Assembly (NCBI GenBank): GCA_965223955.1
Contig: OZ245029.1
Span: 310,001-374,000, forward strand
Origin: Bin75 sp965223955
GTDB taxonomy: Bacteria; Nitrospirota; Nitrospiria; Nitrospirales; UBA8639
Length of the DNA stretch: 64,000 nucleotides
Direction: 5' to 3'
Shown here: piece by piece, positions 23,904 to 32,800 of the stretch
Layout of the letters: each line of letters starts with the position of its first letter
How positions within the stretch are numbered: position 1 is the stretch's first letter
Translations under genes and position numbers: made by a program
Notes under the pieces: generated by a model
Seen by the model: only the letters and a program-made list of their open reading frames with translations
Databases searched by the model: none
What the model was told of the DNA's origin: nothing

Positions 23904-24569
23904 CTACCCGAACAGGAGGGAGAGAAGGTCGCTGGGCTTTTCACAATAGTAGTCGGGGTTGAGGGCGAATACTTTGTCTCGATTGCCGTAGCCGTAGCCG
24001 ACCGCGCAGGAGTACACCCCGGCCGTTTGGGCGGCTCGCACGTCGTTCGTACTGTCTCCCACGAGCACGGCTGCTTCCGGTGGAACCGCGAGACGCTCCA
24101 GGATCCGCCACAACATGCCCGGGTCGGGCTTCAAATCAGATTGATCGAGGGGACCTTCGATCGCAGCAAACTGTTCTTTGACCTTCAAGCCTTCGATGAT
24201 GCGCAAGGTGTATTCCAACGATTTATTCGTGGCCAGGGCTTTCATGCGCGTACCCCGCCCGTCAAACAGCCGGTCCAGGCCGGGATATAATTGCGTGGTA
24301 TCCAAACAGTGGGCGAGATAATGCCCGCGGAAGATACGAAGCGATTCTTCATAGCGCGCCTCATTTTCCTCCCCGACGGACAAGCGCAACAACCGTTTGA
24401 CCCCGTCACCCACGAAGGTAAAGATTTCTTCGGGAAGCAACGTCGGTAAATCCAGATCTCCAAGCGTGAGGTTCACCGACGCGGCAATATCATACTTGGA
24501 ATCAATGAGGGTCCCGTCCAGATCAAAAATGATTAACCGAACGGAGTCCGCTAGCGGGCCGTGGTTCAT
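23904..24569 (-). CDS. gph: HAD-family phosphoglycolate phosphatase-like hydrolase
   Basis: This is a 221-residue HAD hydrolase. Motif I is IIFDLDGTLIDSKYDI (about residue 12), motif II is LATNKS, motif III lies in SDLKPDPGMLWRIL, and motif IV is AVLVGDSTNDVRAAQTAGV. The alpha-helical cap between motifs I and II puts it in the phosphoglycolate phosphatase/PGMB-like group. It would remove 2-phosphoglycolate or a similar phosphate. The start overlaps the previous stop by four bases (ATGA), so it is translationally coupled to the hypothetical gene upstream. Substrate assignment is by family only. Confidence 0.87.
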   Translation of the reverse strand: MNHGPLADSVRLIIFDLDGTLIDSKYDIAASVNLTLGDLDLPTLLPEEIFTFVGDGVKRLLRLSVGEENEARYEESLRIFRGHYLAHCLDTTQLYPGLDRLFDGRGTRMKALATNKSLEYTLRIIEGLKVKEQFAAIEGPLDQSDLKPDPGMLWRILERLAVPPEAAVLVGDSTNDVRAAQTAGVYSCAVGYGYGNRDKVFALNPDYYCEKPSDLLSLLFG

Positions 24570-25132
24570 GATCGGCCGGCTTTGATGAGAGCTTCCCTGA
24601 GCCTGCGCAACGTCTTGACCCGGCCGGCATTGTCTTCCTGGAGCATGGCTTCTTTCACGAAATCCGCCAAGCGTCTCCGGCCGACGTGCGGAGGGAACGC
24701 CGGCGACACCATTTTCCAGTGATTGTCCACGGCTCGTATGCGAATGGAAAATCTTTCTTCCCGCGGCATCGACACGAACGTGACGGTTCCCATGTGGACG
24801 ACTCCGAGGACCTGAAAGGTGACGGGAATGACGGCTTCCGTGCTGCTCACGATGTCCCATTGCGTGACGTCGTCGATAACCGAATAGTCGCGGATCACCA
24901 CGAACCGCTCCCAAGCCGGCTCTTCCTGTTCCCAGGCCACATAGGGTTTGACCGCTTCGTATGTATGCGCGGTCAACCGTACCCCACGTTTGTCCAATGA
25001 CAGATATTTTTTGATCACCTTGGCCGGGTCGTTGGTCAGGTCGCCCGTCAGGCTCTGGACGGGCACGGGAACCAGCCACGTGCCCACGGCCAAACCAACG
25101 AGGCACAGCAGGATTCTCATGGGGCTACCCAT
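24566..25132 (-). CDS. Hypothetical exported protein
   Basis: This 188-residue protein has a clear signal peptide (MGSPMRILLCLVGLAVGTWL, cleavage near VQSLTG). The mature part has KVIKKYLSLDKRGVRLTAHT, TQWDIVSSTEAVIPVTFQVL and a basic helical C-terminus. Its pattern of a small alpha+beta domain with FSIRIRAVDNHWKMVSPAFP suggests an NTF2-like fold, but I do not recognise the family. Translation is coupled to gph. The ATG at 25120 (MRILLCL) is an alternative start. Confidence 0.78.
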   Translation of the reverse strand: MGSPMRILLCLVGLAVGTWLVPVPVQSLTGDLTNDPAKVIKKYLSLDKRGVRLTAHTYEAVKPYVAWEQEEPAWERFVVIRDYSVIDDVTQWDIVSSTEAVIPVTFQVLGVVHMGTVTFVSMPREERFSIRIRAVDNHWKMVSPAFPPHVGRRRLADFVKEAMLQEDNAGRVKTLRRLREALIKAGRS

Positions 25133-25160
25133 TGTTTTCTCTTTCAGTTTTCACCTCATA

Positions 25161-25386
25161 AATGAATACGTGAACGCTTACCATTGTGGGAGAAGCCCTC
25201 TTTTCCTCCCCTTTGTAAGGGGAGGGTGAGCTAGGCTTGCCCCCGCGAAAGCGGGGGTGGGGTAGAGTCGAATGCCCATGGAGCACATGGTTTCGCCTTC
25301 GCAGCCTCTACCTCCCCTTCGCCCCTCCTTACAAAGGAGGGGAAGGAAACGGCGGAAATGGTCAACGAACGAGGGAATCCATGCCA
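25161..25386. repeat. MITE-like element copy B
   Basis: A nested inverted repeat, CTCCCCTTTGTAAGGGGAG at about 25207-25225 and CTCCTTACAAAGGAG at about 25326-25340, lies within weak terminal repeats (right end GTCAACGAACGAGGGAATCC). A CCCCCGCGAAAGCGGGGG hairpin is at about 25240-25257. It lies between lolA and the hypothetical gene that precedes gph. Confidence 0.72.
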
Positions 25387-25397
25387 GGATGATCCGA

Positions 25398-26123
25398 TCA
25401 ACTCTTCGGGAGAAAATCTTCGACGATGACCACTCCTTCAGGCGGATTCAGGATCAACACCGTGTCAGCCAATCCTTTGTTGACCTTGAAATTGGAAAAC
25501 CGAAACGTGGAGACGTTCCCGTTTTTCTCATGCAAGGCGAGGGATTGAATCAAATACGTGCGTGGTTGAATTTCCGACACGACCTTGACGAGCGACGACG
25601 CCGCCGAACCGGGAACGGGCTTGGGGATCAGCGTCAATAACGGCAACCCGCCTTCCCCCTTCTCTCCAGCTCCAGCCGGTGCCACGGAAAAATGTTCGGC
25701 CAATTTCCCGACGCCCTGGAGCAACCGGAGCGGGGCCTTCGTCGAGACCATCATCGTGAGACTGCCCTTTAACACCTGATTATGGGCGGGCACGTACATC
25801 GCCAACTGATCCTGATGCACGTAAATGTGTTCGACCGAGGGCTCCAGGTAATCCCAGCGAAGCCGCCCGGGTTTTTTCAGGTACACGCGACCCGAGGACC
25901 GGACCGGCGTGTCGAATCCCTGAATGCGCGTTTCCTGGACAAAGTCCGCCTGGAAATCCTTGATCTGCGCATACCGCGCGTCAACGCGTTTGACCAACGC
26001 CTCGACGTCGTCGCTTCCCCTGGCCTGCGCGACCGTCGTCAGGCCCTCGCCCTTCCCTTCTCCCAGAGAGAGAGGGAACACCGCAAACAAACAGCCGATC
26101 ACGATCAATCCAAGGGGCTTCAT
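25398..26123 (-). CDS. lolA: Outer-membrane lipoprotein carrier protein LolA-like
   Basis: This is a 241-residue periplasmic carrier that moves lipoproteins to the outer membrane. It has a signal peptide (MKPLGLIVIGCLFAVFPLSL) and the LolA fold signatures RYAQIKDFQADFVQETRIQG, GRVYLKKPGRLRWDYLEP and IYVHQDQLAMYVPAHNQV. The C-terminal region has PPEGVVIVEDF. An acidic/glycine insertion (APAGAGEKGEGG) is in the middle. The start overlaps the ftsK stop by four bases, so the two genes are probably cotranscribed. Its presence supports a diderm cell. Confidence 0.92.
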   Translation of the reverse strand: MKPLGLIVIGCLFAVFPLSLGEGKGEGLTTVAQARGSDDVEALVKRVDARYAQIKDFQADFVQETRIQGFDTPVRSSGRVYLKKPGRLRWDYLEPSVEHIYVHQDQLAMYVPAHNQVLKGSLTMMVSTKAPLRLLQGVGKLAEHFSVAPAGAGEKGEGGLPLLTLIPKPVPGSAASSLVKVVSEIQPRTYLIQSLALHEKNGNVSTFRFSNFKVNKGLADTVLILNPPEGVVIVEDFLPKS

Positions 26124-28564
26124 CCCACCTCCTCTTCGAACGCCATTCGACGGCCCAACACTTCACGACGGCCATCGCGTCCGGGCGCACTCACGATGCC
26201 TTCTTCTTCCATCTGCTCGATCATGCGAGCCGCCCGAGGATACCCCAACCGCAATCGACGTTGAATGAGCGACGCGGAGGCCTGGCCGGAGGTCAACACC
26301 ACTTCCCTGGCCTGCTCATAGATTTCATCGCGTTCCTGATCCTCTTCGACGTTGGCCTGATCCTGGAAAACCGGTTCGTTGCAAAAATCAGGACCGGCCT
26401 GGGCTTTCACGTACTCAACCACCCGGCGGACCTCATCATCGGAGACGTAAGCGCCGTGAAGCCGCGAAAGGCGTCCGATGCCCGGAGGTAAATACAGCAT
26501 GTCTCCCAATCCGAGAAGCGCTTCGGCCCCGTTCGCGTCGAGGATGGTCCGGGAGTCCGTTTTGGAAGAGACCTGGTAGGCAATCCGGGTCGGAAAATTC
26601 GCCTTGATGAGTCCGGTCACCACGTCCACCGACGGGCGTTGGGTGGCCAGGATCAAATGGATGCCCGACGCCCTGGCCATTTGTGCCAGTCGGGTGATTT
26701 TTTCTTCCACTTCTTTGGGCGCCGTCATCATGAGATCGGCGAATTCATCGACCACCACCACGATGTACGGAAGCGGTTGCGGGGCCTCAGGCTGAAGGTC
26801 GTCGTCTTCCCCGGCCGGCGGCTCGGTCGTTGACCCGCGCCGGGTTGACCGGACCGAACCCGTCTTCTGCGGGGCGGCACGCAGGCCGTCCTCTACTTTT
26901 TCATTATAGGCATGGATGTTGCGCACCCCGTATTCCGCCAACAGGCGATAGCGGCGCTCCATTTCTTGAAGCACCCAGGTCAACCCGCGAGCCGCGGCTT
27001 TCGGTGACGTCAACACCGGATGCAGCAGGTGCGGGATCCCGTCATAGACCTGGAGTTCCAGAACCTTGGGATCGATAAGCAACAGCTTGACCTCGTCGGG
27101 ATGGGCGGAAAAGAGGAGGCTTAACAACATGCTGTTCAACCCCACGCTTTTTCCCGCCCCGGTGGCCCCGGCCACCAACAGGTGAGGCATGGTTTTCAGG
27201 TCCGCGACGCAAGGCCGTCCAAAAATATCTTTCCCCAAGGCCAGCGTTAATTTGGACCGGGACCGGGCGTAGACCTCGTTGGTCAGGATTTCCCGTAAGG
27301 CCACGGTTTCTCTTACCGGGTTGGGAACTTCGATCCCCACCGTGGATTTGCCGGGAAGTGGGACCACGATCCGCACGCTGGTGGCTTTCAGGGCCATGGC
27401 CAAATCGTGGGCGAGTGTCACGATCCGCGCGACTTTGATGCCGGGCCCCGGAGCGAATTCATACATGGTGATGACCGGCCCCGGGTGCACTTCCGTCACT
27501 TTCCCGGCAATGCCGAAGTTCTGCAACGTGCTCGTGAGGATTTGGGATTGCGACTCCAGAATCTGATCCGTCTGCCGCGTATTCGACACAGGAGGTGCAT
27601 CGAGCAAGGCCACGGGATCGGGCAGATGATAACCCTTACCCACCTTCCGCACCGCCTCGGGCCGCACCGCCTCGGGCCGCACCACTTCGGGCCGCACCAC
27701 TTCGGGCCGCACCACTTCGGGCCGCGCGGCTTCAGCCTGACGCCGCGGGGACTCAAACCCTATCTCAGCCGGAGCCGGATCGTCTTCAAGGGATGGCTCC
27801 TGCACAGGGGCATCCTTTTTCAGAAAGGAAAAGGCCGTCCGTTGCTCACCCAACTTCCTGTGGATCTTGAGCGGTTTGTTGGCTTTGGGTTCCCAGCGGT
27901 CTTTCAACCAGGCAGGCCAATGCCACGCGGGACGCCGTACCAATCCTCCCATTTTCCCGACGCCCTTCGGAATGAGTCCGACCCCGGCTGACAGGGAAAA
28001 GGGCGTGATGAGCAAGAGGGAGACGAGCAGCAGGGATGCCAGGAGGACCGTGCTGCCCCATTGACCGAACAAGGGTTTCAACTCGCCTGCGGTCCAGGCA
28101 CCCGCCTGCCCGGCATACACTCCCGACGTGATCCCGTCCTGCAACGACTGCACGGAGAGCGGATGATGCAACCACACGAGCGTGCTCATACACAGGACCA
28201 GCAGCACGGAGCCCAGGAGACTTTTGACGGATTTGTGTTCTTGTTGAAAGACGCGAATCCCGTGCAACAGGATTAAAAACGGGATGGCCAACGAGGCGGA
28301 CCCGAAGAACCAAATCAGGCTCGCGGCAATATAGGCGCCCACCAACCCGACCAGATTGCGAGGGCCGCCTTGTACCTCAACCGTTTCGCTCTCGGAGAGC
28401 GCAAACCAGCCGACGTCCCGGAGCGAAAACGACCACAGGCTCAGAAAGACCAACACGGCCAGGGTGACGAGAAAAATGCCGACGATTTCCCGGCTCAGAG
28501 GAAAGGTGAGGCGTGGCGCTTCCGGCTTATCGGACTTCTTGGCGGGCCTGGAAAAGAGGCGCAT
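26120..28564 (-). CDS. ftsK: DNA translocase FtsK/SpoIIIE
   Basis: This 814-residue translocase segregates chromosome ends at division. Four N-terminal membrane helices (residues ~25-200) anchor it. A Pro/Arg/Glu/Val linker of five-residue repeats follows at ~280-305. The alpha/beta motor has PLPGKSTVGIEVPNP, Walker A LLVAGATGAGKSVGLNSM and Walker B YIVVVVDEFADLMM, followed by HLILATQRPSVDVVTGLIKA. The C-terminal gamma winged helix reads ASLIQRRLRLGYPRAARMIE. The ATG at 28564 is chosen over the TTG two codons earlier. It is the first gene of a probable ftsK-lolA unit. Confidence 0.95.
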   Translation of the reverse strand: MRLFSRPAKKSDKPEAPRLTFPLSREIVGIFLVTLAVLVFLSLWSFSLRDVGWFALSESETVEVQGGPRNLVGLVGAYIAASLIWFFGSASLAIPFLILLHGIRVFQQEHKSVKSLLGSVLLVLCMSTLVWLHHPLSVQSLQDGITSGVYAGQAGAWTAGELKPLFGQWGSTVLLASLLLVSLLLITPFSLSAGVGLIPKGVGKMGGLVRRPAWHWPAWLKDRWEPKANKPLKIHRKLGEQRTAFSFLKKDAPVQEPSLEDDPAPAEIGFESPRRQAEAARPEVVRPEVVRPEVVRPEAVRPEAVRKVGKGYHLPDPVALLDAPPVSNTRQTDQILESQSQILTSTLQNFGIAGKVTEVHPGPVITMYEFAPGPGIKVARIVTLAHDLAMALKATSVRIVVPLPGKSTVGIEVPNPVRETVALREILTNEVYARSRSKLTLALGKDIFGRPCVADLKTMPHLLVAGATGAGKSVGLNSMLLSLLFSAHPDEVKLLLIDPKVLELQVYDGIPHLLHPVLTSPKAAARGLTWVLQEMERRYRLLAEYGVRNIHAYNEKVEDGLRAAPQKTGSVRSTRRGSTTEPPAGEDDDLQPEAPQPLPYIVVVVDEFADLMMTAPKEVEEKITRLAQMARASGIHLILATQRPSVDVVTGLIKANFPTRIAYQVSSKTDSRTILDANGAEALLGLGDMLYLPPGIGRLSRLHGAYVSDDEVRRVVEYVKAQAGPDFCNEPVFQDQANVEEDQERDEIYEQAREVVLTSGQASASLIQRRLRLGYPRAARMIEQMEEEGIVSAPGRDGRREVLGRRMAFEEEVG
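27651..27729 (-). repeat. 15-bp tandem repeat encoding the FtsK linker
   Basis: About five units of GGGCCGCACCACTTC-like sequence encode RPEVV/RPEAV pentapeptides in the linker between membrane and motor domains. Copy number could change by slippage without breaking the frame, because the unit is 15 bases. Confidence 0.8.
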
Positions 28565-28678
28565 AGACAAAATTTAACACAGACGGACTCCGTTTATCAA
28601 GCGAAATACCTAGTGAAGAATATGTGCGTATCTTTGCGAATTGTGTGCGTGATGTTTCAGGTAATTACAAGAACAGAG

Positions 28679-28763
28679 GTGCGCCCGCATCAGGCCCTGC
28701 AGGGGAAAACCCCCAAACAAATCAAATGAACGAATCTTGTCAACGAATGACTGAACACATACA
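28679..28763 (+). pseudogene. Transposase C-terminal remnant plus solo MITE end
   Basis: The frame ending at 28729 reads VRPHQALQGKTPKQIK, which matches the extreme C-terminus of IS3/IS481-type integrase-core transposases (xPHxALxGxTPxE). Nothing before it is transposase-like. Eight bases later a solo MITE terminal repeat runs from 28737 to 28763 (TTGTCAACGAATGACTGAAC core). The region looks like debris of mobile elements upstream of ftsK. Confidence 0.45.
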
Positions 28764-28898
28764 GGGATGACAGAGGAAGGGGCTGGGATACAGCGTCTCT
28801 TCTTTGTGCCGCAGGCTCCCGCGCGGCACATTAATTTTTTCTTCCAGCATACTTATTCATAAATGGGGGATACTGAAAGTAGGAGGTTTTATCTTTTC

Positions 28899-29285
28899 AT
28901 GAACACCTTGACCGATAGAATTCGAGCTGCCCGGGAAGAGGCGGGCTTGTCCCAAACGGATGTCGCCAGGGCGCTCCGCATCTCGGCTTCTGCGGTCAAT
29001 CAGTGGGAACACGGCTTCAGCAAAAACATTAAATTGCCGACTTTCTTCGCCCTCGCCAGGTTGCTGGGACAAGACCCGCACTGGCTGGCCACCGGCAAGG
29101 CCCTCTCCGGCGTGCGTGGGTCAGCGGCGATGCCGCCGGCCCCGGACTTTCCCGCCCCCACCGGCGAGGAACGAGCGCTGCTGCACTATGTTCGCCAACT
29201 GCCCACCACCCTACGAAGAGTGTTGCTGCGGTTCGTGCGCAGGTTGTGCGATGTCTATGTTTCGTTTGATAAAGGCGTCCGATGA
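28899..29285 (+). CDS. Xre-family transcriptional regulator
   Basis: This is about 128 residues. The N-terminal helix-turn-helix, IRAAREEAGLSQTDVARALR, followed by ISASAVNQWEHGF and LPTFFALARLLGQDPHWLAT, is the Cro/CI type found in phage repressors. The remainder is Pro-rich and then basic-helical, with no recognised effector. AGGAGG lies 12 bases before the ATG at 28899; an in-frame ATG at 28863 is possible. No target gene is next to it, and the DNA immediately downstream contains four TGGTGCGCG repeats. Confidence 0.82.
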   Translation: MNTLTDRIRAAREEAGLSQTDVARALRISASAVNQWEHGFSKNIKLPTFFALARLLGQDPHWLATGKALSGVRGSAAMPPAPDFPAPTGEERALLHYVRQLPTTLRRVLLRFVRRLCDVYVSFDKGVR

Positions 29286-29861
29286 GGGTGGTGCGCGCTT
29301 GGTGTTGGTGCGCGTCCGGGCCGGCCGGTTGATTTGGGGGTGGTGCGCGCCTTTTGCCTGTTTTTGGTGCGCGCCTGGGTCGGTTGGTTGGTTGGGGTGA
29401 GGGGGGGGGTCCCCTCACCCCAACCCCCGGATCAAGTCCGGGGCAGGCCTCATGCCCTCCTTGGACAGGCACGCAGGCCTGTCCCTACAAAAAACGCCCC
29501 ATCTTCTGTAGCGGCGCCATCTCATGGCGCTGTCCGTTGGCCGCATGAGGCATGGCCCGGGCTTTGCCCCAAGATAGCGCGGCTACGATTGCGGAGAGGC
29601 CGGGCCGCGGGTGGGTGTCGTCAGCGATGAACCCCCCTGGCCCCCCTTATCAGGGGGGCTCTAAGCCGTCCCCCTGATAAGGGGGATTGAGGGGGTTGTC
29701 TGACAAAGGAGGGGAACATAGCGGCATGAGATGACGCGGGTGCAACTGCATAAAACAAAGACAAAGCAAAACCCTGGCTCCCCGATCGGGTCGGGGATGA
29801 CGGAAGGAGGGGGCTCTCCCCCTCACCCTACCCTCTCCCACCAGGGAGGAGAGGGGTGAGG
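29286..29861. other. Gene-free, repeat-rich interval
   Basis: No gene is supported here. Four copies of TGGTGCGCG lie at 29288, 29305, 29340 and 29364, in G/T-rich DNA. Further right are GGCACGCAGGCCTGTCCCTA at about 29466 (also at about 35543) and a hairpin CCCCCTTATCAGGGGG with a second copy CCCCCTGATAAGGGGG near 29640-29690. A REP-like unit (GGCTCCCCGATCGGGTCGGG) is at about 29772. The right side abuts the 3' end of the autotransporter gene. Confidence 0.65.
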
Positions 29862-32800
29862 TTAGAAGCCCCAGGTGAGCTGGAGGCGGAGGCCCTGGTT
29901 GACCGGCTGTTGGCCCGCCGGGTCCTGGCGGGTGCCTTCCAGGTTCAGTTCCAGGCCCGTGGCCCAGCCACCGCGCATCTGCAGGCGCCCGCCCACCCGG
30001 TAGGTGCGGGCCGCGCCCTCCGAGAGCACCGTGCCCGCATAGGGGGTCAGGAGGCCGGTGCCGAAGGGCGCGAAGCCGTAGCCCACCTCCGCGTTCAGCC
30101 GACCGGCCGGGGTCTGCCGGTTGCCTTGCGGCGCCAGGCCCGCGGTGGTCTGCCGGGACCACAGGCCGTTCACGCCACTCGAGGCCACGCCCCACGTCGG
30201 CGCCAGGGTCAGGGCCAAGCCCTGGCCCCCAGCCCCCGGGGCGAGACGCAGCGATCCGCTGGCGCCCCATTCCTGATAGTCGTCGTCTTCATGCGCCAAC
30301 AGGCCCCGCACCGCGGCGTCAATGGTCAGCCCCAACGCCGGGTCCGCGTAGTGCACCGGCCGCCCAGTTCCAGGCCGAAGCCCGTCTCCGCATCACCCCA
30401 GTCATGCCGCAGCCCGACCTCCATCGTCGGCGTCAGGCGCCGGCCTTCGGCCCACGCAAACCCCCGCGAGCCTTCCAGGACCAGCCGCAGCCGGTGCGCC
30501 TCCGCGTCTCCCGACGCCATGTTGCCGTCGGCGGTCTGGACCGCGTCCGAGGTCGTGCGCGTCAGCATGGCGTCCGTGCGTGTGGCTAACTGAAAGCCCC
30601 CGCTCTCCGCAGCCGCCAGCAGGATGCCCCGGCCCCCGAAGGCCCCCATCACCAGATCCATGTCCGTCTCCCGGATCTCGCTGGTGTCCAGCTCCATCTC
30701 CATTTGGCCCGTCCCGAAGCCCAGCAGGCCCCACACGGCCAGCCGGTCGGTGACGGCATAGCGCAAGTAGGGATGGACACTCGTCAGGTGCTCTCCAACC
30801 CACCCCGGCCGCGAGCGTCGGTCCCGGGCTTGGTAAACGACCCGTCACCCCGGCTGTGGGCCACGGCGAGCCCGGCAAGCAGCCGGTCCCATGCGCCATC
30901 CACCCCCACGGTGCCCGTGAGCACGTCTCCCTCCAGGGACACATTGCCCTCACGCCCGTCGAACGTGGTGCCGGCGACCCGGCCCCAGCCGTCAGGCGTG
31001 GGCCCGCCGACCCGGTGGCCGCCGCCCCCAGGTTCAGCCGGAAGGAACTGCCCAAGAGCAGCCGCCGCAGGTCGAGCGTCACGCCGTGCGATTGCCCCAG
31101 CCGCGGGTCTCGACCCGCGTCCGGCCAGGCATCCCAACCAAGCCCGCCGCCGCCGGGCTCAGCCCCGGGGCCGCCCGCTTGGCCCGCCCCCAGCCCCGCC
31201 ATGCCCGCCAGCCCCGTCAGCAGGGAGGCCAGCCGGTCCGTGGTGGTCTCCGGCTCCGTGGTGGCCCCGCCGGGTTCGGCAGTGCCCGTCGCTCGCTTCT
31301 CCAGCGGGAGCCGGTAGCCGCCCACCGTGACATGGGACGCGCCCAAGCCGGCCCGCAGCCGCTCGCCCACCGCGTCCGTCACGTGCGTGGCCGCCGTGCG
31401 CCCGAACCGCGCCAGCCACGCCCGCTGCAACGGGTCCGTGTTCTTGATGGTGCCCGTCGCCGCGCCGTCCGCGATCACCGCCCCCGTCGCGGTCGTGAGC
31501 CGGAGCGTCAGCGTCTCCTCGCCCTCGTCATGGGCGTCGTCCAGCACCGCCACCGAGACCGTCTGCTCGGTCTCGCCCGGCGCGAAGGTCAGTTCGCCCT
31601 TCCGCGCCGTGTAGTCCGACCCCGCCGTCGCTGTGCCGTTCGCAGTCGCGTAGTCCACCGTTACGGTTCCGGACGCCGGGCGGTTCAACGTCACCTCGAA
31701 TGCCAGTGTCGCGTCCGGGCCTTCCCGCACCCGCGCGTCCGCCACCGACAGCACCGCCGGGTCGTCATCGCGCGCTACCTGCGCAACGGAGAGGTCTTGC
31801 GGCGCCGCGTAAAACCCGAATCGCAGTTTCGTCGGGATACCGTGCTGGGAGCCCAAGGGGTCCCCGTCAACGCGCACCTGGTAGTGATATTCGGAGCCCG
31901 GCACAACGGTGCCGTCGGTGTACGAGGTGGCGCCATGATCCGAAGCCAGAAGGACGAGAGGAACGGTGGCCCCGCTGTGCTCCCGGCGATAGATTCGATA
32001 GCTGACTTCCGTGTCGGCGACATCCTCCGGGGCGTCCCAGGTCAGCGCAGCTCCTCCCGATGAAGAGCTGACCCTGAAGTTTCGGGGAGCGCCGATTACG
32101 TCCAGGTCCATGGTCTTGACCCGGCCCCCGAAGGAACGATCTCCGAGGCCCCAATCGTTCCAGGCCCTCACCTGATATATGAGTGTGTTGTTAGGATTTA
32201 TGTCCCTATCGACATATGAAGTCGCTGTGGACCCCGTGTTATCGACGTGAATGTCATAATTTGGGTAGCTACGCTTAACGTCCCAGCGCAATATCTGGTA
32301 CCCCGTAGCGGGCGATACATCCTGGCCATGGTAGCCCCTTGTTGGTGCTGTCCATGTGAGGGCAATCGCGGTTCCATTCTCGGTCAACCTGGCCGTAAGG
32401 TTGTCGGGATAGGCTAGACCCTGTGAGCCTTCGGCGATGACGCTATCCAGAAAGCGGCAGGCTGTTGACTGAACTAGCCCACCTGTACCAGCCGAATTAA
32501 ATGCGCGAACCGCGAAATAGTAGTCAGAGCTTTCGATCACGGTATGGTCCTCGTAGCTGGTCGCGTTCGGGTCATCTATCCTGGCGACGACCTTCGCCTC
32601 GAGCTCCGATCGCGAGTTCTGCCCGCGAAGTACCTCATAACCGTCTACGACCCCGCTGGCACGAGTCCAACGGAACGTGACCCAGTTCCGTCCGTCCTCG
32701 ACGTGGTAGATCAGAGAGTCTATGGGCATGCCGGGAGTTCCCGGAGGCTGGAGTCCTTCGGTCGGTTGAGGCGTCGAGGTGACCGCCGCAATGTTGCTGA

